64,000 nucleotides of DNA from Palsa-465 sp963800475 (GTDB lineage: Bacteria > Actinomycetota > Thermoleophilia > Solirubrobacterales > Solirubrobacteraceae): assembly GCA_963800475.1 (NCBI GenBank), contig CAWDAZ010000002.1, forward strand, positions 434,001 through 498,000. The letters run 5' to 3'. Both the position numbers and the translations under genes were made by a program. Below are positions 32,724 through 40,842 of this stretch, one piece after another; the stretch's first letter is position 1, and each line of letters begins with the position of its first letter. The notes under the pieces are model-generated. The model searched no databases. It saw only the letters and a list, made by a program, of their open reading frames with translations, and had not been told where the DNA came from.

Positions 32724-34337
32724 CTAGTGGCGCCGTTGCCGCGCGGCCGGGTGGACGGCGGTCGCGGCGGCGACCGACAGCTCGCCGATCCTGCGCGGCG
32801 CGGCGGGGGGCGTGTCGCCCATGATCCGGTCGATGTCGTCGCGCTCGAGCACCTCGTTCGTCAACAGCGTGCTCGCGAGCTCGTCGAGCTTCTCTCGGTG
32901 CGAGTCGATCACCCTGATCGCGCCGCGGAACGCCTCGTCGGCGAGCTCACGAACCTCGGCGTCGTGCACCTGCCGGGTCGCCTCTGCGGCGCCTTCGCCG
33001 TGCGCGCGCAGCGAGCTCGAGCCCGTTCCCATCGCGTACTCGCTGATCATCGCGTGGGCGATCTCGGCGACTCGGCGGAGATCGTCGGCCGCGCCGGTCG
33101 TGATCGAGCCGAACACCAGCTGCTCGGCGGCACGTCCCCCCAGCAACATCGTCATGAAGTCGATCAGCTCCTCGCGGGTCTTCAGGTACCGGTCCTCCTC
33201 GGGGAGGTTGAGGGTGTACCCGAGCGCACGTCCGCGCGGGACGATCGAGATCCGATGCACCCGGTCGACGGACGGAAGCAGCTCTCCGCACAGCGCGTGC
33301 CCCGCCTCGTGGTAGGCGACCACCCGCTTTTCGTGGTCGGTGAGTGTGCGCCGCGACTGCATGCCGGCGACGACCCGCTCGAGCGCGGCGTCGAAGTCGC
33401 GCAGCGTGACCTCGGTGGCGTCGCGCCGGGCGGCGAAGATTGCAGCCTCGTTGCAGATGTTGGCGAGATCGGCGCCCGTCAGCCCGGAGGTCTGGCGCGC
33501 GAGCAGCTGGAAGTCCACATCGTCGGCGAGTGGCTTGTTGCGGGCGTGGATCTTCAGAATCCGCTCGCGGCCGCCGACGTCGGGCGGCGACACGAAGATC
33601 TGGCGGTCGAACCGGCCGGGGCGCAGCAACGCCGGATCGAGCTTCTCGAGCAGGTTCGAGGCCGCGATCACGACGACGTCCTTCGTGGCGCTGGTGAATC
33701 CATCGAGCTCCACCAGCAGCTGGTTGAGCGTCTGATCGCGCTCCCCTGAGATGTCCATCCCGCGGTGGCCGCCAACCGCGTCGAGCTCGTCGATGAACAC
33801 GATCGCGGGCGCGTGCTTGCGAGCGATCCTGAACAGCCGGCGGATCCGAGCGGCGCCGAGCCCGGCGAACATCTCGACGAACGAGGCCGCCGACTGCGAG
33901 AAGAAGCGCGCGCCGGACTCGTGCGCGACCGCCTTGGCGAGCAGCGTCTTGCCGGTCCCCGGCGGCCCGTGCAGAAGCACCCCCTTGGGCACCCGCGCTC
34001 CGATCTGCTTGAACCGCTTCGGGTCGCTCAGGTAGTCGACGATCTCGCGCAGCTCGTCTTTGGCCTCGTCGGCCCCCGCGATGTCCGACCAGGCGATCGA
34101 CGGCGACGCTTCGGGCTTGATCTCGGCCGGCTTCGTCCGCGGCATGTAGCGCAGCAGCGCGAACACCGAGACAACCAGCAGCCCCATGAAGATGATCGGC
34201 AGCCAGGCCTGCAGGAACGAGGTGACGTCCGGGTAGCCGAGAATGTCGCTAGGTCCTGGTATCACCGCCGGGTGAGCGCGGTCGACGCCGTGAGACGCGC
34301 CCGGGATCAGGGGGAAGAAGAGCGCAGCAGAATTCAT
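32724..34337 (-). CDS. ftsH: ATP-dependent zinc metalloprotease FtsH, short single-span form
   Basis: 537 aa, well below the usual 620-700. ATG 34337 starts a 45-residue outer segment without the normal FtsH extracellular domain, then a single span (about residues 47-68). The AAA domain has Walker A GPPGTGKT at 124-131, Walker B VFIDELDAV and the SRH LDPALLRPGRFDRQIF; the protease has HEAGH near 343 and the later GAADDLRRVAEI Asp region. It degrades membrane and soluble proteins. The family normally has two spans, so one span would place the enzymatic domains with an N-out topology, unless the N-terminal segment re-enters. Confidence 0.92.
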   Translation of the reverse strand: MNSAALFFPLIPGASHGVDRAHPAVIPGPSDILGYPDVTSFLQAWLPIIFMGLLVVSVFALLRYMPRTKPAEIKPEASPSIAWSDIAGADEAKDELREIVDYLSDPKRFKQIGARVPKGVLLHGPPGTGKTLLAKAVAHESGARFFSQSAASFVEMFAGLGAARIRRLFRIARKHAPAIVFIDELDAVGGHRGMDISGERDQTLNQLLVELDGFTSATKDVVVIAASNLLEKLDPALLRPGRFDRQIFVSPPDVGGRERILKIHARNKPLADDVDFQLLARQTSGLTGADLANICNEAAIFAARRDATEVTLRDFDAALERVVAGMQSRRTLTDHEKRVVAYHEAGHALCGELLPSVDRVHRISIVPRGRALGYTLNLPEEDRYLKTREELIDFMTMLLGGRAAEQLVFGSITTGAADDLRRVAEIAHAMISEYAMGTGSSSLRAHGEGAAEATRQVHDAEVRELADEAFRGAIRVIDSHREKLDELASTLLTNEVLERDDIDRIMGDTPPAAPRRIGELSVAAATAVHPAARQRRH

Positions 34338-34349
34338 GGGCCCGCTGTC

Positions 34350-34378
34350 ATCATCGGCAGCCCGCTCCAATCAGTCAA
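34350..34378 (-). promoter_or_regulatory. ftsH promoter (TTGACT-N17-GATGAT)
   Basis: On the minus strand TTGACT (34378-34373) is separated by 17 bases from GATGAT (34355-34350). A transcript would start near 34343, a few bases before ATG 34337. Five and four of six positions match the housekeeping consensus. Confidence 0.55.
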
Positions 34379-34397
34379 CCCCATCGGCATCCGCCGC

Positions 34398-35495
34398 TCA
34401 TTCGACCAGCTCGAGCCTGGGATTCGGCGAGTATCGCCGCCCTGCCTTCGCCCCCGGGCGCCCGTCGAGCAGCACCACGTCGGCGGTGAAGTCGTTCTCG
34501 CCGCGGATCAGCGACGACCCGACCCCGTAGGCATCGACCGGGACCCCGCCGGCCTCGAACTCCCGGATCCGCTGCGCCGTGAACCCGCCGCTCACGACGA
34601 TCCGGACGCGCTGGTGGCCGGCCCGGTCGAGCTCCTCGCGAACCTTCTCGACCAGCCGCTGGTTGACGCCGGTCGGCCTGAAGCCGCCGAGCTCCCCGAT
34701 CAGCGCCCGGTCGACCATGTCCTCGCCGGTGTCGAGGCGAACCCCCCACAGGCGATCGCCGAGCGCGTCGGCGACCTCGAGCGCGGTCTTCGTCGAGTGA
34801 TTCTCGAAGTCGACCAGCACGGTGACGTTCATCTCCGGGTGGAAGTGGTCGGCGAACACCGTCGCGGCCCTGACGGTGTCCCCGCCGTATGCCGCGATCA
34901 GGCCGTGGGGGACGGTTCCCATCCCGCGTCCGCCCCACCACGACGCCTGGGCGTCGGTCGACACCCCGATCGCGCCGGCCACATGGGCGCTCCAGCCGTC
35001 GCCGGTCTGGACGAGCCAGTGGTCGTGGCGCGCCGGGAAGTACAGGATCTCCTTGCCGCCGGCGGCCTCCACCACCTCCGCGACGTTGCGCATGATCAAC
35101 GAGCGGCGCGCCAGCGACCCGAGGTACACGGTCTCGAGGTGCGCGAACAGGCTGTAGTCGCCCTCGATCGTCATCACCGTCTCACGCGGCGCGATCCGGT
35201 CGCCCTCCATCAGCGCGCGCACCTCGAGACGATCCCATCCGGGAACCCACGTTCCGTCCTGCTCGTGTCCGGAGCACAGCTTCAGGACCGCGATCGCCTC
35301 GTCGATTCCCCCGAGCACCGAATCGCGCTTCTGGAACACCTGCATCGTCACCCGCGCGTGCTCGCCCTCGGCCTCGAGCACCTGCTTGGTGAAGACGAAG
35401 TACGCGTCCGAGTAGTAGCCATGCCGGATCCTGTCGACGGGAAGCCGGAAGATCTGCGGGTCGAGCCGGCGGCGGACGTCGGTCTGCGTCGCCAT
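34398..35495 (-). CDS. pncB: Nicotinate phosphoribosyltransferase-like protein
   Basis: 365 aa, the shorter form of the family. RLPVDRIRHGYYSDAYFVFTK near the N-terminus matches the family's DxYxx opening; RHDHWLVQTGDGW and VDFENHSTKTALEVADAL lie around the barrel active site; IVVSGGFTAQRIREFEAGGVPVDAYGVGSSL carries the phosphate-binding GG and the GVGT-like loop. It salvages nicotinate to its mononucleotide for NAD synthesis. ATG 35495 has TAGACT 7 nt upstream and no ribosome site, fitting a leaderless transcript. It diverges from an MFS gene. Confidence 0.88.
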   Translation of the reverse strand: MATQTDVRRRLDPQIFRLPVDRIRHGYYSDAYFVFTKQVLEAEGEHARVTMQVFQKRDSVLGGIDEAIAVLKLCSGHEQDGTWVPGWDRLEVRALMEGDRIAPRETVMTIEGDYSLFAHLETVYLGSLARRSLIMRNVAEVVEAAGGKEILYFPARHDHWLVQTGDGWSAHVAGAIGVSTDAQASWWGGRGMGTVPHGLIAAYGGDTVRAATVFADHFHPEMNVTVLVDFENHSTKTALEVADALGDRLWGVRLDTGEDMVDRALIGELGGFRPTGVNQRLVEKVREELDRAGHQRVRIVVSGGFTAQRIREFEAGGVPVDAYGVGSSLIRGENDFTADVVLLDGRPGAKAGRRYSPNPRLELVE

Positions 35496-35502
35496 CAGGC
35501 GA

Positions 35503-35508
35503 AGTCTA
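35503..35508 (-). promoter_or_regulatory. -10 element (TAGACT) for leaderless pncB
   Basis: TAGACT on the minus strand ends 7 nt before ATG 35495, with no Shine-Dalgarno between. Confidence 0.5.
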
Positions 35509-35565
35509 TTTGGGCAAATTCGTTACGCGGGCGGGGATCCGCGTGATACGTTGGATGGCGCGATG

Positions 35566-35664
35566 CTCACTCTCCGACTTCGCACCGCGATGGGCCCCGC
35601 CGGCGCTGCCGGCGGCTGACGGCTTCCCAGAAGCCCCCTCCGTCCACGTCCTTCCGAGAGTGAG
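35566..35664 (+). promoter_or_regulatory. Possible leader stem covering the MFS ribosome site
   Basis: CTCACTCTC (35566-35574) is perfectly complementary to GAGAGTGAG (35656-35664), which holds the only purine-rich ribosome-site candidate and ends at the start region of the MFS gene (ATG 35667). Pairing would hide the site. A GC-rich inner palindrome (GCCGGCGCTGCCGGC) lies between the arms. Regulation is inferred only. Confidence 0.35.
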
Positions 35665-35666
35665 TG

Positions 35667-36932
35667 ATGACGTCGTACCTGCGCGTCCTGCGCCACAAAG
35701 ACTTCCGATACCTGTTTCTGGGCCAGTCGGCCAGCGTGATCGGCGATCGCGCGGTGGTCGTCGCGATCGCCCTGTTCGTCACCCAGCGGACCGGCTCGGC
35801 GACCGATCTCGGGCTCGTCCTGGCAGCGCAGTCGCTGCCGCTGGTGGCGCTGCTGCTGTTCGGCGGCGTGTGGGCGGACCGACTGGCGCGTCACCGGATC
35901 ATGGTCGTGACCGATTGCATCCGCGCCGGCCTGCACGCGTTGCTCGCGGCGCTGATCTTCAGCGGCGCCGTGGAGATCTGGCAGCTGGTCGTGATCGAGG
36001 CAGCATTCGGCGCCGCGCAGGCGTTCTTCCAGCCCGCGTACACCGGCCTGCTCCCGCAGACCGTTCCCGAGTCGATGATCCAGGACGCGCGGGCCCTGAC
36101 CGAGACGACGGCGAACCTCGCGTTCCTGGTCGGCCCGGCGCTCGCCACGGCGCTCGTGCTCGGCGTGGGCGCCGGCGAGGCGTTCGCGTTCGACGCCGCG
36201 ACGTTCGTGCTCAGCGCGGCGCTGCTGCTGCGCATCCACCCACGATCACGACAGGAAGCGGCCGTCGGTGTGCCGGTGCGTGAGGCGCTGCGCGCCGGCT
36301 TCAGCGAGGTTCGCTCGCGGGCGTGGGTGTGGGTGACGATCGCGGTGTTCACGGGGTCGGTGTTCTTCGTTTACGCCTGGTGGTATTCACTCGCTCCGTC
36401 GGTCGCGCGCGACGTGTACGGGAGCACCGGCATATTCGGCTGGCTGGAGGGGGTTGCCGGGCTCGGTGCAGTGATCGGCTCGCTCGTCGGGATCCGCTGG
36501 CGCCCGCGGCGCCCGCTGTTCGTGGGACTGCTGCTGTCGCTCGTGTGGCCTCTGCAGAGCGTGGTGTTCGCGCTCGGCGCGCCGCTTGCGCTTGTGGTCC
36601 TCACGGTGCTCGCGGCGGGCTACGGGTTCTCGTTGCTGATGGTCTGGTGGGAGACGGCGCTGGCCTACCACATCCCGCCGAATGTCCTGTCGCGCGTGAG
36701 CGCGTACGACTGGATGGGGTCGCTGGCGCTGGTGCCCGTCGGGTTCCTTGTCGCGGGGCCGCTCGCGAACGCGTTCGGCGCTCGAGAGGTGCTGGCTGTG
36801 GGCGGCGTGCTCGGGCTGATGTTGCTGTTGCTCTCGCTGCTGCCCCGCTCCACGCGAGAGCTGTCCGGCCCGTCCGCGGAGGGCGAGCTGCCGGTGCCTC
36901 AGCCGACGAGTTCGCGCGCGATATCCGCGTAG
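35667..36932 (+). CDS. MFS transporter, EntS-like (MFS_3)
   Basis: 421 aa with about 12 spans. Starts TSYLRVLRHKDFRYLFLGQS, the typical opening of EntS/permease-like MFS_3 proteins, followed by GGVWADRLARHRIMV as motif A and QAFFQPAYTGLLPQTVP, a recurrent MFS_3 segment before TM5. Relatives export siderophores or drugs. The substrate here is unknown; no siderophore genes are nearby. ATG 35667 is preferred over GTG 35664. The 170-base spacer to pncB holds a possible regulatory stem. The 3' end overlaps the convergent peptidase gene by 34 bases. Confidence 0.85.
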   Translation: MTSYLRVLRHKDFRYLFLGQSASVIGDRAVVVAIALFVTQRTGSATDLGLVLAAQSLPLVALLLFGGVWADRLARHRIMVVTDCIRAGLHALLAALIFSGAVEIWQLVVIEAAFGAAQAFFQPAYTGLLPQTVPESMIQDARALTETTANLAFLVGPALATALVLGVGAGEAFAFDAATFVLSAALLLRIHPRSRQEAAVGVPVREALRAGFSEVRSRAWVWVTIAVFTGSVFFVYAWWYSLAPSVARDVYGSTGIFGWLEGVAGLGAVIGSLVGIRWRPRRPLFVGLLLSLVWPLQSVVFALGAPLALVVLTVLAAGYGFSLLMVWWETALAYHIPPNVLSRVSAYDWMGSLALVPVGFLVAGPLANAFGAREVLAVGGVLGLMLLLLSLLPRSTRELSGPSAEGELPVPQPTSSRAISA

Positions 36933-38206
36933 AACCCGGCTGCGAAGCCGAGGTCACGCACGTCGATCCGCTCGTTGGCGTTGTGGACGAGCGGAGCGGC
37001 CTCGAACAGGCTCATGTGCCGATGAGGGAAGAAGCCGTAGGCGACGCACTCGGGGAACGCGTCGCGGAACCACTTCGAGTCCGAGAAGCCCGGCAGCAGG
37101 ACCGGCACCGCGTCACCGTCGGGGTCGGCCCGGAGCAGCCATCGTTCGATCGCGTCCATCAGTGGGGTGTCGGCCGGCGAGTGGTTGCCGGGCACGGTTT
37201 CCGTAAAGCCGATCTCGAGGCCGTGGTCGTCTCCCAGGACCTGCTCGATCCGTCGCCGGGCGGCGTCCTCGCCGAGGCCGGGCGGGACCCGGCAGTCGAT
37301 CTTGATCTGCGCGCGCGACGGAATCACATTGACCTTGTCAGAGGCGTGCGCCATCGTCGGCGTCAGCGTCACCCCGAGCATCGGCTCGATGATGATCGGG
37401 AGGATCGGGTCGACGCTTGCGATCTGCGCGAGCGCGCCCGCGGGATCGCTCGGGTCGGCCCCGAGCCGCGCGAGCAGCGCCGCGGCGACGTCGGTTAACT
37501 CAAAGGACGACTCCGCGGCCGCGAGCTTCTCGAGCACCGGCCCGAGCTTCAACAGGGCGTTGTCACCGGTCTTCGGCATCGAGGCGTGGCCCGCGACGCC
37601 GAGCGCCGTGAGCGTGAACCTGAACACCCCCTTCTCGCCGCAGCACACTCCGTACCGGCGCCGGCCGTCGTACTCGAACGCGAGCCCGCCCCCCTCGTTG
37701 AGGAGCAGGTCGCACCGGGTCCGCTCGGGGTGCTCCTTCGTGAGCCACTGCGCGCCGAGCTCGCCACCGGTCTCCTCGTCGGACACGAACACGAGCTTCA
37801 GGTTGCCCGCGCGGGGCCGCCATCCACTGCGCGCGAGCGCGGCTCCCGCGACCGCCTCCGCGGCCACCTGTGACTTCATGTCGAGTGCGCCGCGCCCCCA
37901 CAGGAACCCGTCCGCGAGCTCGCCGGACCACGGGTCGTGAGTCCACTCGGCGGGCTCGGCGAGCACCGTGTCGACGTGCCCGAGGAAGCACAGAGTCGGG
38001 CCGTCGGCCGCGCCGCGCAGGTCGGCGACGAGGTTCGGCCGCCGCTCGTCGGCGGCCAGCAGCTCGACTTCGAAGCCGGCCGCGCGCAGATATCCGGCCA
38101 GGTGCTCGATCGCCGGACGCTCGTTGCCAGGCGGGTTGACGGTGTTAAACCGCACCAGCGCCTGGAGCAACTCGGTCGTGTCCCTCTCCAGCTCCGCCGC
38201 CACCAT
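36899..38206 (-). CDS. M20-family metallopeptidase (ArgE/DapE/CPG2-like)
   Basis: 435 aa. LCFLGHVDTVLAEPAEW carries the first metal His-x-Asp, GRGALDMKSQVAA the bridging Asp, and VFVSDEETGGELGAQW the general-base Glu-Glu; a dimerisation domain follows (VTLTPTMAHASDKVNVIPS), and MSLFEAAPLVHNANERIDV gives the last metal His. Such enzymes release an acyl group or amino acid from N-acylated substrates or dipeptides; the specific one is not evident. It is convergent with the MFS gene and divergent from hisN with 37 bases between. Confidence 0.9.
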   Translation of the reverse strand: MVAAELERDTTELLQALVRFNTVNPPGNERPAIEHLAGYLRAAGFEVELLAADERRPNLVADLRGAADGPTLCFLGHVDTVLAEPAEWTHDPWSGELADGFLWGRGALDMKSQVAAEAVAGAALARSGWRPRAGNLKLVFVSDEETGGELGAQWLTKEHPERTRCDLLLNEGGGLAFEYDGRRRYGVCCGEKGVFRFTLTALGVAGHASMPKTGDNALLKLGPVLEKLAAAESSFELTDVAAALLARLGADPSDPAGALAQIASVDPILPIIIEPMLGVTLTPTMAHASDKVNVIPSRAQIKIDCRVPPGLGEDAARRRIEQVLGDDHGLEIGFTETVPGNHSPADTPLMDAIERWLLRADPDGDAVPVLLPGFSDSKWFRDAFPECVAYGFFPHRHMSLFEAAPLVHNANERIDVRDLGFAAGFYADIARELVG

Positions 38207-38231
38207 GCGGGACGGAGCCTATCTGCCGTCG

Positions 38232-38237
38232 TAGGAT
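38232..38237 (+). promoter_or_regulatory. -10 element (TAGGAT) for leaderless hisN-like gene
   Basis: TAGGAT ends 6 nt before ATG 38244, with no Shine-Dalgarno, as expected for a leaderless transcript. Confidence 0.5.
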
Positions 38238-38243
38238 CGCTGC

Positions 38244-39029
38244 ATGAACGAACTCGCAGCTGATCTCCTACTCGCGCTCGAGCTGACCGAGCTCGCGGAC
38301 GCGATCACGATGGACCGGTTCGGCGCCCCCGACCTCGCCGTCCAGACGAAGCCCGATCTGACACCCGTCACCGAGGCCGACACGGCGGTCGAGCGCGCGC
38401 TGCGTGAGCGGCTGGCGGCGGTGCGCCCCGAGGATGTGGTGGTCGGCGAGGAGTACGGCGCGGCGGCGGCCGGGCAGAGCGCGCGGCGCTGGATCGTCGA
38501 CCCGATCGACGGGACCAAGGGCTACGTCCGCGGGCTGGCGGTGTGGGCGACGCTGCTGGCGCTCGAGGTCGACGGGGAGCTGACGGTCGGGGTCGTATCG
38601 GCGCCCGCGCTCGAGCGCCGGTGGTGGGCGGCGCGTGGCCAGGGCGCGCGGATGCGCGCGGCGGGCGCCGAACGCGAGCTTCACGTATCCGAAGTTCACG
38701 ATCTCTCTGACGCCCAGCTGTGCTTCGGCGGCCTCGAGGAGTGGGAGGAGGTCGGCCGCCGCGAAGCGCTGCTCGAGCTTGGCCGCGCGTGCTGGCGTTC
38801 ACGCGGATTCGGCGACTTCTGGGGCTACATGATCGTCGCCGAGGGCGGCGCCGAGATCATGCTCGACCCGGTCGTGTCGGTCTGGGACCTGGCGGCGCCG
38901 CTGGTGATCGTCGAGGAGGCAGGCGGACGGTTCACCGACTTCGCCGGGAACCGGACCGCCGAGGGGGGCGACGCGATCGGGACCAACGGCTTGGTCCACG
39001 AGGCGGCGCTCGCGATCGTCGGGCGGTAG
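38244..39029 (+). CDS. Inositol-monophosphatase family phosphatase, histidinol-phosphatase-like
   Basis: 261 aa. GEEYG (about residue 68) and WIVDPIDGTKG (83-93, with the metal ligands Asp 86 and Asp 89) form the lithium-sensitive phosphatase core; VSVWDLAAPLVIVEEAGG carries the late Asp. The sequence ETEADTAVERALRERL-like segment and length are close to HisN-type histidinol phosphatases of actinobacteria, but inositol-1-phosphatase or nucleotidase activity cannot be excluded. It precedes rarA by 16 bases on the same strand. Confidence 0.88.
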   Translation: MNELAADLLLALELTELADAITMDRFGAPDLAVQTKPDLTPVTEADTAVERALRERLAAVRPEDVVVGEEYGAAAAGQSARRWIVDPIDGTKGYVRGLAVWATLLALEVDGELTVGVVSAPALERRWWAARGQGARMRAAGAERELHVSEVHDLSDAQLCFGGLEEWEEVGRREALLELGRACWRSRGFGDFWGYMIVAEGGAEIMLDPVVSVWDLAAPLVIVEEAGGRFTDFAGNRTAEGGDAIGTNGLVHEAALAIVGR

Positions 39030-39045
39030 CCGCGAGCGAGCACTG

Positions 39046-40353
39046 ATGGAGCGGCTGTTCGACACCGGTGGGTCCGAGGCGTCGGGCGCCCCTGCGACCG
39101 GAGCGGGCGCGCCGCTCGCGACGCGCCTGCGGCCGGCGACGCTCGACGAGTTCGTCGGGCAGGAGCAGCTGCTGGGGGCGGGCTCGGCGCTCCGTCGCGC
39201 GTTCCAGGAGGGCCGCCCCCATTCGATGATCCTGCACGGGCCCCCGGGGAGCGGAAAGACGACGCTCGCGAGGCTGCTCGCGGTCACCTCTGACGCCGCG
39301 TTCGAGGAGGAGAGCGCCGTCCAGGCCGGGCGCGCGGAGGTCCGTGCGGTGATCGAGCGCGCACGCGAACGTCAGGCCACCGGCGGGCGGCGGACGATCC
39401 TGTTCCTGGACGAGATCCACCGCTTCAACAAGGCCCAGCAGGATGCGCTGCTGCCGGCGGTCGAGGAGGGTCTCGTGACCCTGATCGGCGCGACCACCGA
39501 GAACCCGTATTTCGAGGTCAACTCGGCGCTCCTGTCGCGGGCCCGCGTGTACGAGCTCGAGCCGCTGAGGCCTGATCAGGTGCATGTGCTGCTCGACCGG
39601 GCGCTCGCGCGCGGCGAGTGCGGCAAGCGGCGCGTGAAGCCCGCGGCGCTCGAGTTCCTCGCCGAGCGCTCGGGCGGTGACGCCCGGATCGCGCTGAACT
39701 CGCTCGAGCTCGCATGCGAGGCGGCCGGGCCGGGTGGCGCGGTGACGCTCGCGAACGCCGAGGAGGCGCTCCAGCAGCGCGCGCTGCTCTACGACCGGCA
39801 GGCCGACCGCCACTACGACACGATCTCCGCGTGGATCAAGGCGACCCGGGGATCGGACCCGGATGCCTCGCTGTACTACCTGGCGGTGATGCTCGAGGGG
39901 GGCGAGGACCCGCGCTTCATCGTGCGGCGGATGGTCGTGCTCGCCTCCGAGGACATCGGCAATGCCGACCCGCAGGCGCTGCTCGTCGCGAGCGCCGCGG
40001 CGCACGCCGTCGAGCACGTCGGGATGCCCGAGGCCCAGTTCGCGCTTGCCCAAACCGCGATTTACCTGTCTCTCGCTCCGAAGTCCGACGCCGCCAAGCG
40101 CTCGATGTTCGCGGCGCGGGAGTACGTCCGCGAGCAGGGCGCCGCCCCGCCGCCTCCGCACCTGCGCTCGTCGACCCGCGGCGACGGCAACTACGACAAT
40201 CCACACGAGCACCCGGGTCACGTGTCGCCTCAGGAGCTGCTGCCCGATCCCGCGATCGGGCGCCGTTTCTACCAGCCCGACGAAGGCCGAAGCGCTGCTG
40301 CGCGAGCGCCTCGAGGCGATCCGCAAGGCGCGTGGCCGCAGCTGAGTGCGTAA
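39046..40353 (+). CDS. rarA: Replication-associated recombination protein RarA (MgsA), C-terminus frameshifted
   Basis: 435 aa as read. AAA+ ATPase: PATLDEFVGQEQLLG, Walker A HGPPGSGKTT near residue 65, Walker B ILFLDEIHRFNKAQQD, sensor ATTENPYFEVN, then the RarA/WHIP C-terminal fold (ASLYYLAVMLEGGEDPRFI, RRMVVLASEDIGNADPQAL). It acts at stalled replication forks. After FYQPDE the frame turns into Ala/Arg/Pro-rich sequence; the +2 frame instead reads AEALLRERLEAIRKARGRS and stops at 40345. One extra G at 40285-40286 explains this. The core is intact, so the product may still work. Confidence 0.93.
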   Translation: MERLFDTGGSEASGAPATGAGAPLATRLRPATLDEFVGQEQLLGAGSALRRAFQEGRPHSMILHGPPGSGKTTLARLLAVTSDAAFEEESAVQAGRAEVRAVIERARERQATGGRRTILFLDEIHRFNKAQQDALLPAVEEGLVTLIGATTENPYFEVNSALLSRARVYELEPLRPDQVHVLLDRALARGECGKRRVKPAALEFLAERSGGDARIALNSLELACEAAGPGGAVTLANAEEALQQRALLYDRQADRHYDTISAWIKATRGSDPDASLYYLAVMLEGGEDPRFIVRRMVVLASEDIGNADPQALLVASAAAHAVEHVGMPEAQFALAQTAIYLSLAPKSDAAKRSMFAAREYVREQGAAPPPPHLRSSTRGDGNYDNPHEHPGHVSPQELLPDPAIGRRFYQPDEGRSAAARAPRGDPQGAWPQLSA

Positions 40354-40397
40354 CGGTTGCCACTAACACGCCCCTAGCCGGGGGCTGGAAGTAAAGC

Positions 40398-40412
40398 TAC
40401 TACTGTGTAGTA
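40398..40412. repeat. Perfect palindrome TACTAC-TGT-GTAGTA
   Basis: Six-base arms around TGT, one base before the GTG start at 40414. It contains the likely -10 hexamer TACTGT (40401-40406), so a bound protein would block transcription there. Confidence 0.6.
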
Positions 40413-40413
40413 A

Positions 40414-40797
40414 GTGCCCGCGCCTTTGAATCGGCCCCCTCTGCTCGGTGGGACCTACCGACTCGGCAACGATCTCTTTGTCCGGCTGCGGATGGCACGC
40501 AGCAGCGACATCCTCCCGATCCGCCAGCTCGCCGAACGCCACCGCGCGACCGGCGAGATGGAGCTGTCGCCGCTCGTCCAATTCGATCCTCGGCGCCGCT
40601 GCGTGATCTGCGCGATGGCGCTGATCGACTCCGCTGAGACGCTCGTCGGGGTCGGGTCGATTGAGCTCGATGACCAGGCGCGCGCCAAGCCCGACCTGCT
40701 GCTGGTCGCGGACGAGCACGCTGATGAGGTAGCCGCGCTGCTGGCCGGCGCGCTCGAGGCCCGCGTCGCGCACGCGGCTCAGGCGCGAGCTGCGTAG
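40414..40797 (+). CDS. Short GNAT-like protein, hypothetical
   Basis: 127 aa. The segment FVRLRMARSSDILPIRQLAERH looks like the N-terminal strand and helix of GNAT acetyltransferases, and LIDSAETLVGVGSIELDD like the central strands. The acetyl-CoA loop (R/Q-x-x-G-x-G/A) is absent, and the protein stops early with an Ala-rich helix. It may be a degenerate acetyltransferase. GTG 40414 follows the TACTAC palindrome, and TACTGT 7 nt upstream suggests leaderless expression. It stands between rarA and an aldehyde dehydrogenase. Confidence 0.6.
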   Translation: MPAPLNRPPLLGGTYRLGNDLFVRLRMARSSDILPIRQLAERHRATGEMELSPLVQFDPRRRCVICAMALIDSAETLVGVGSIELDDQARAKPDLLLVADEHADEVAALLAGALEARVAHAAQARAA

Positions 40798-40829
40798 CGG
40801 ACCCGTACGGGAAGCGGCCCGCCTCCGAG

Positions 40830-40835
40830 TAGCCT
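40830..40835 (+). promoter_or_regulatory. -10 element (TAGCCT) for leaderless aldehyde dehydrogenase gene
   Basis: TAGCCT ends 7 nt before GTG 40843; no Shine-Dalgarno. Confidence 0.45.
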
Positions 40836-40842
40836 TCGCCGC

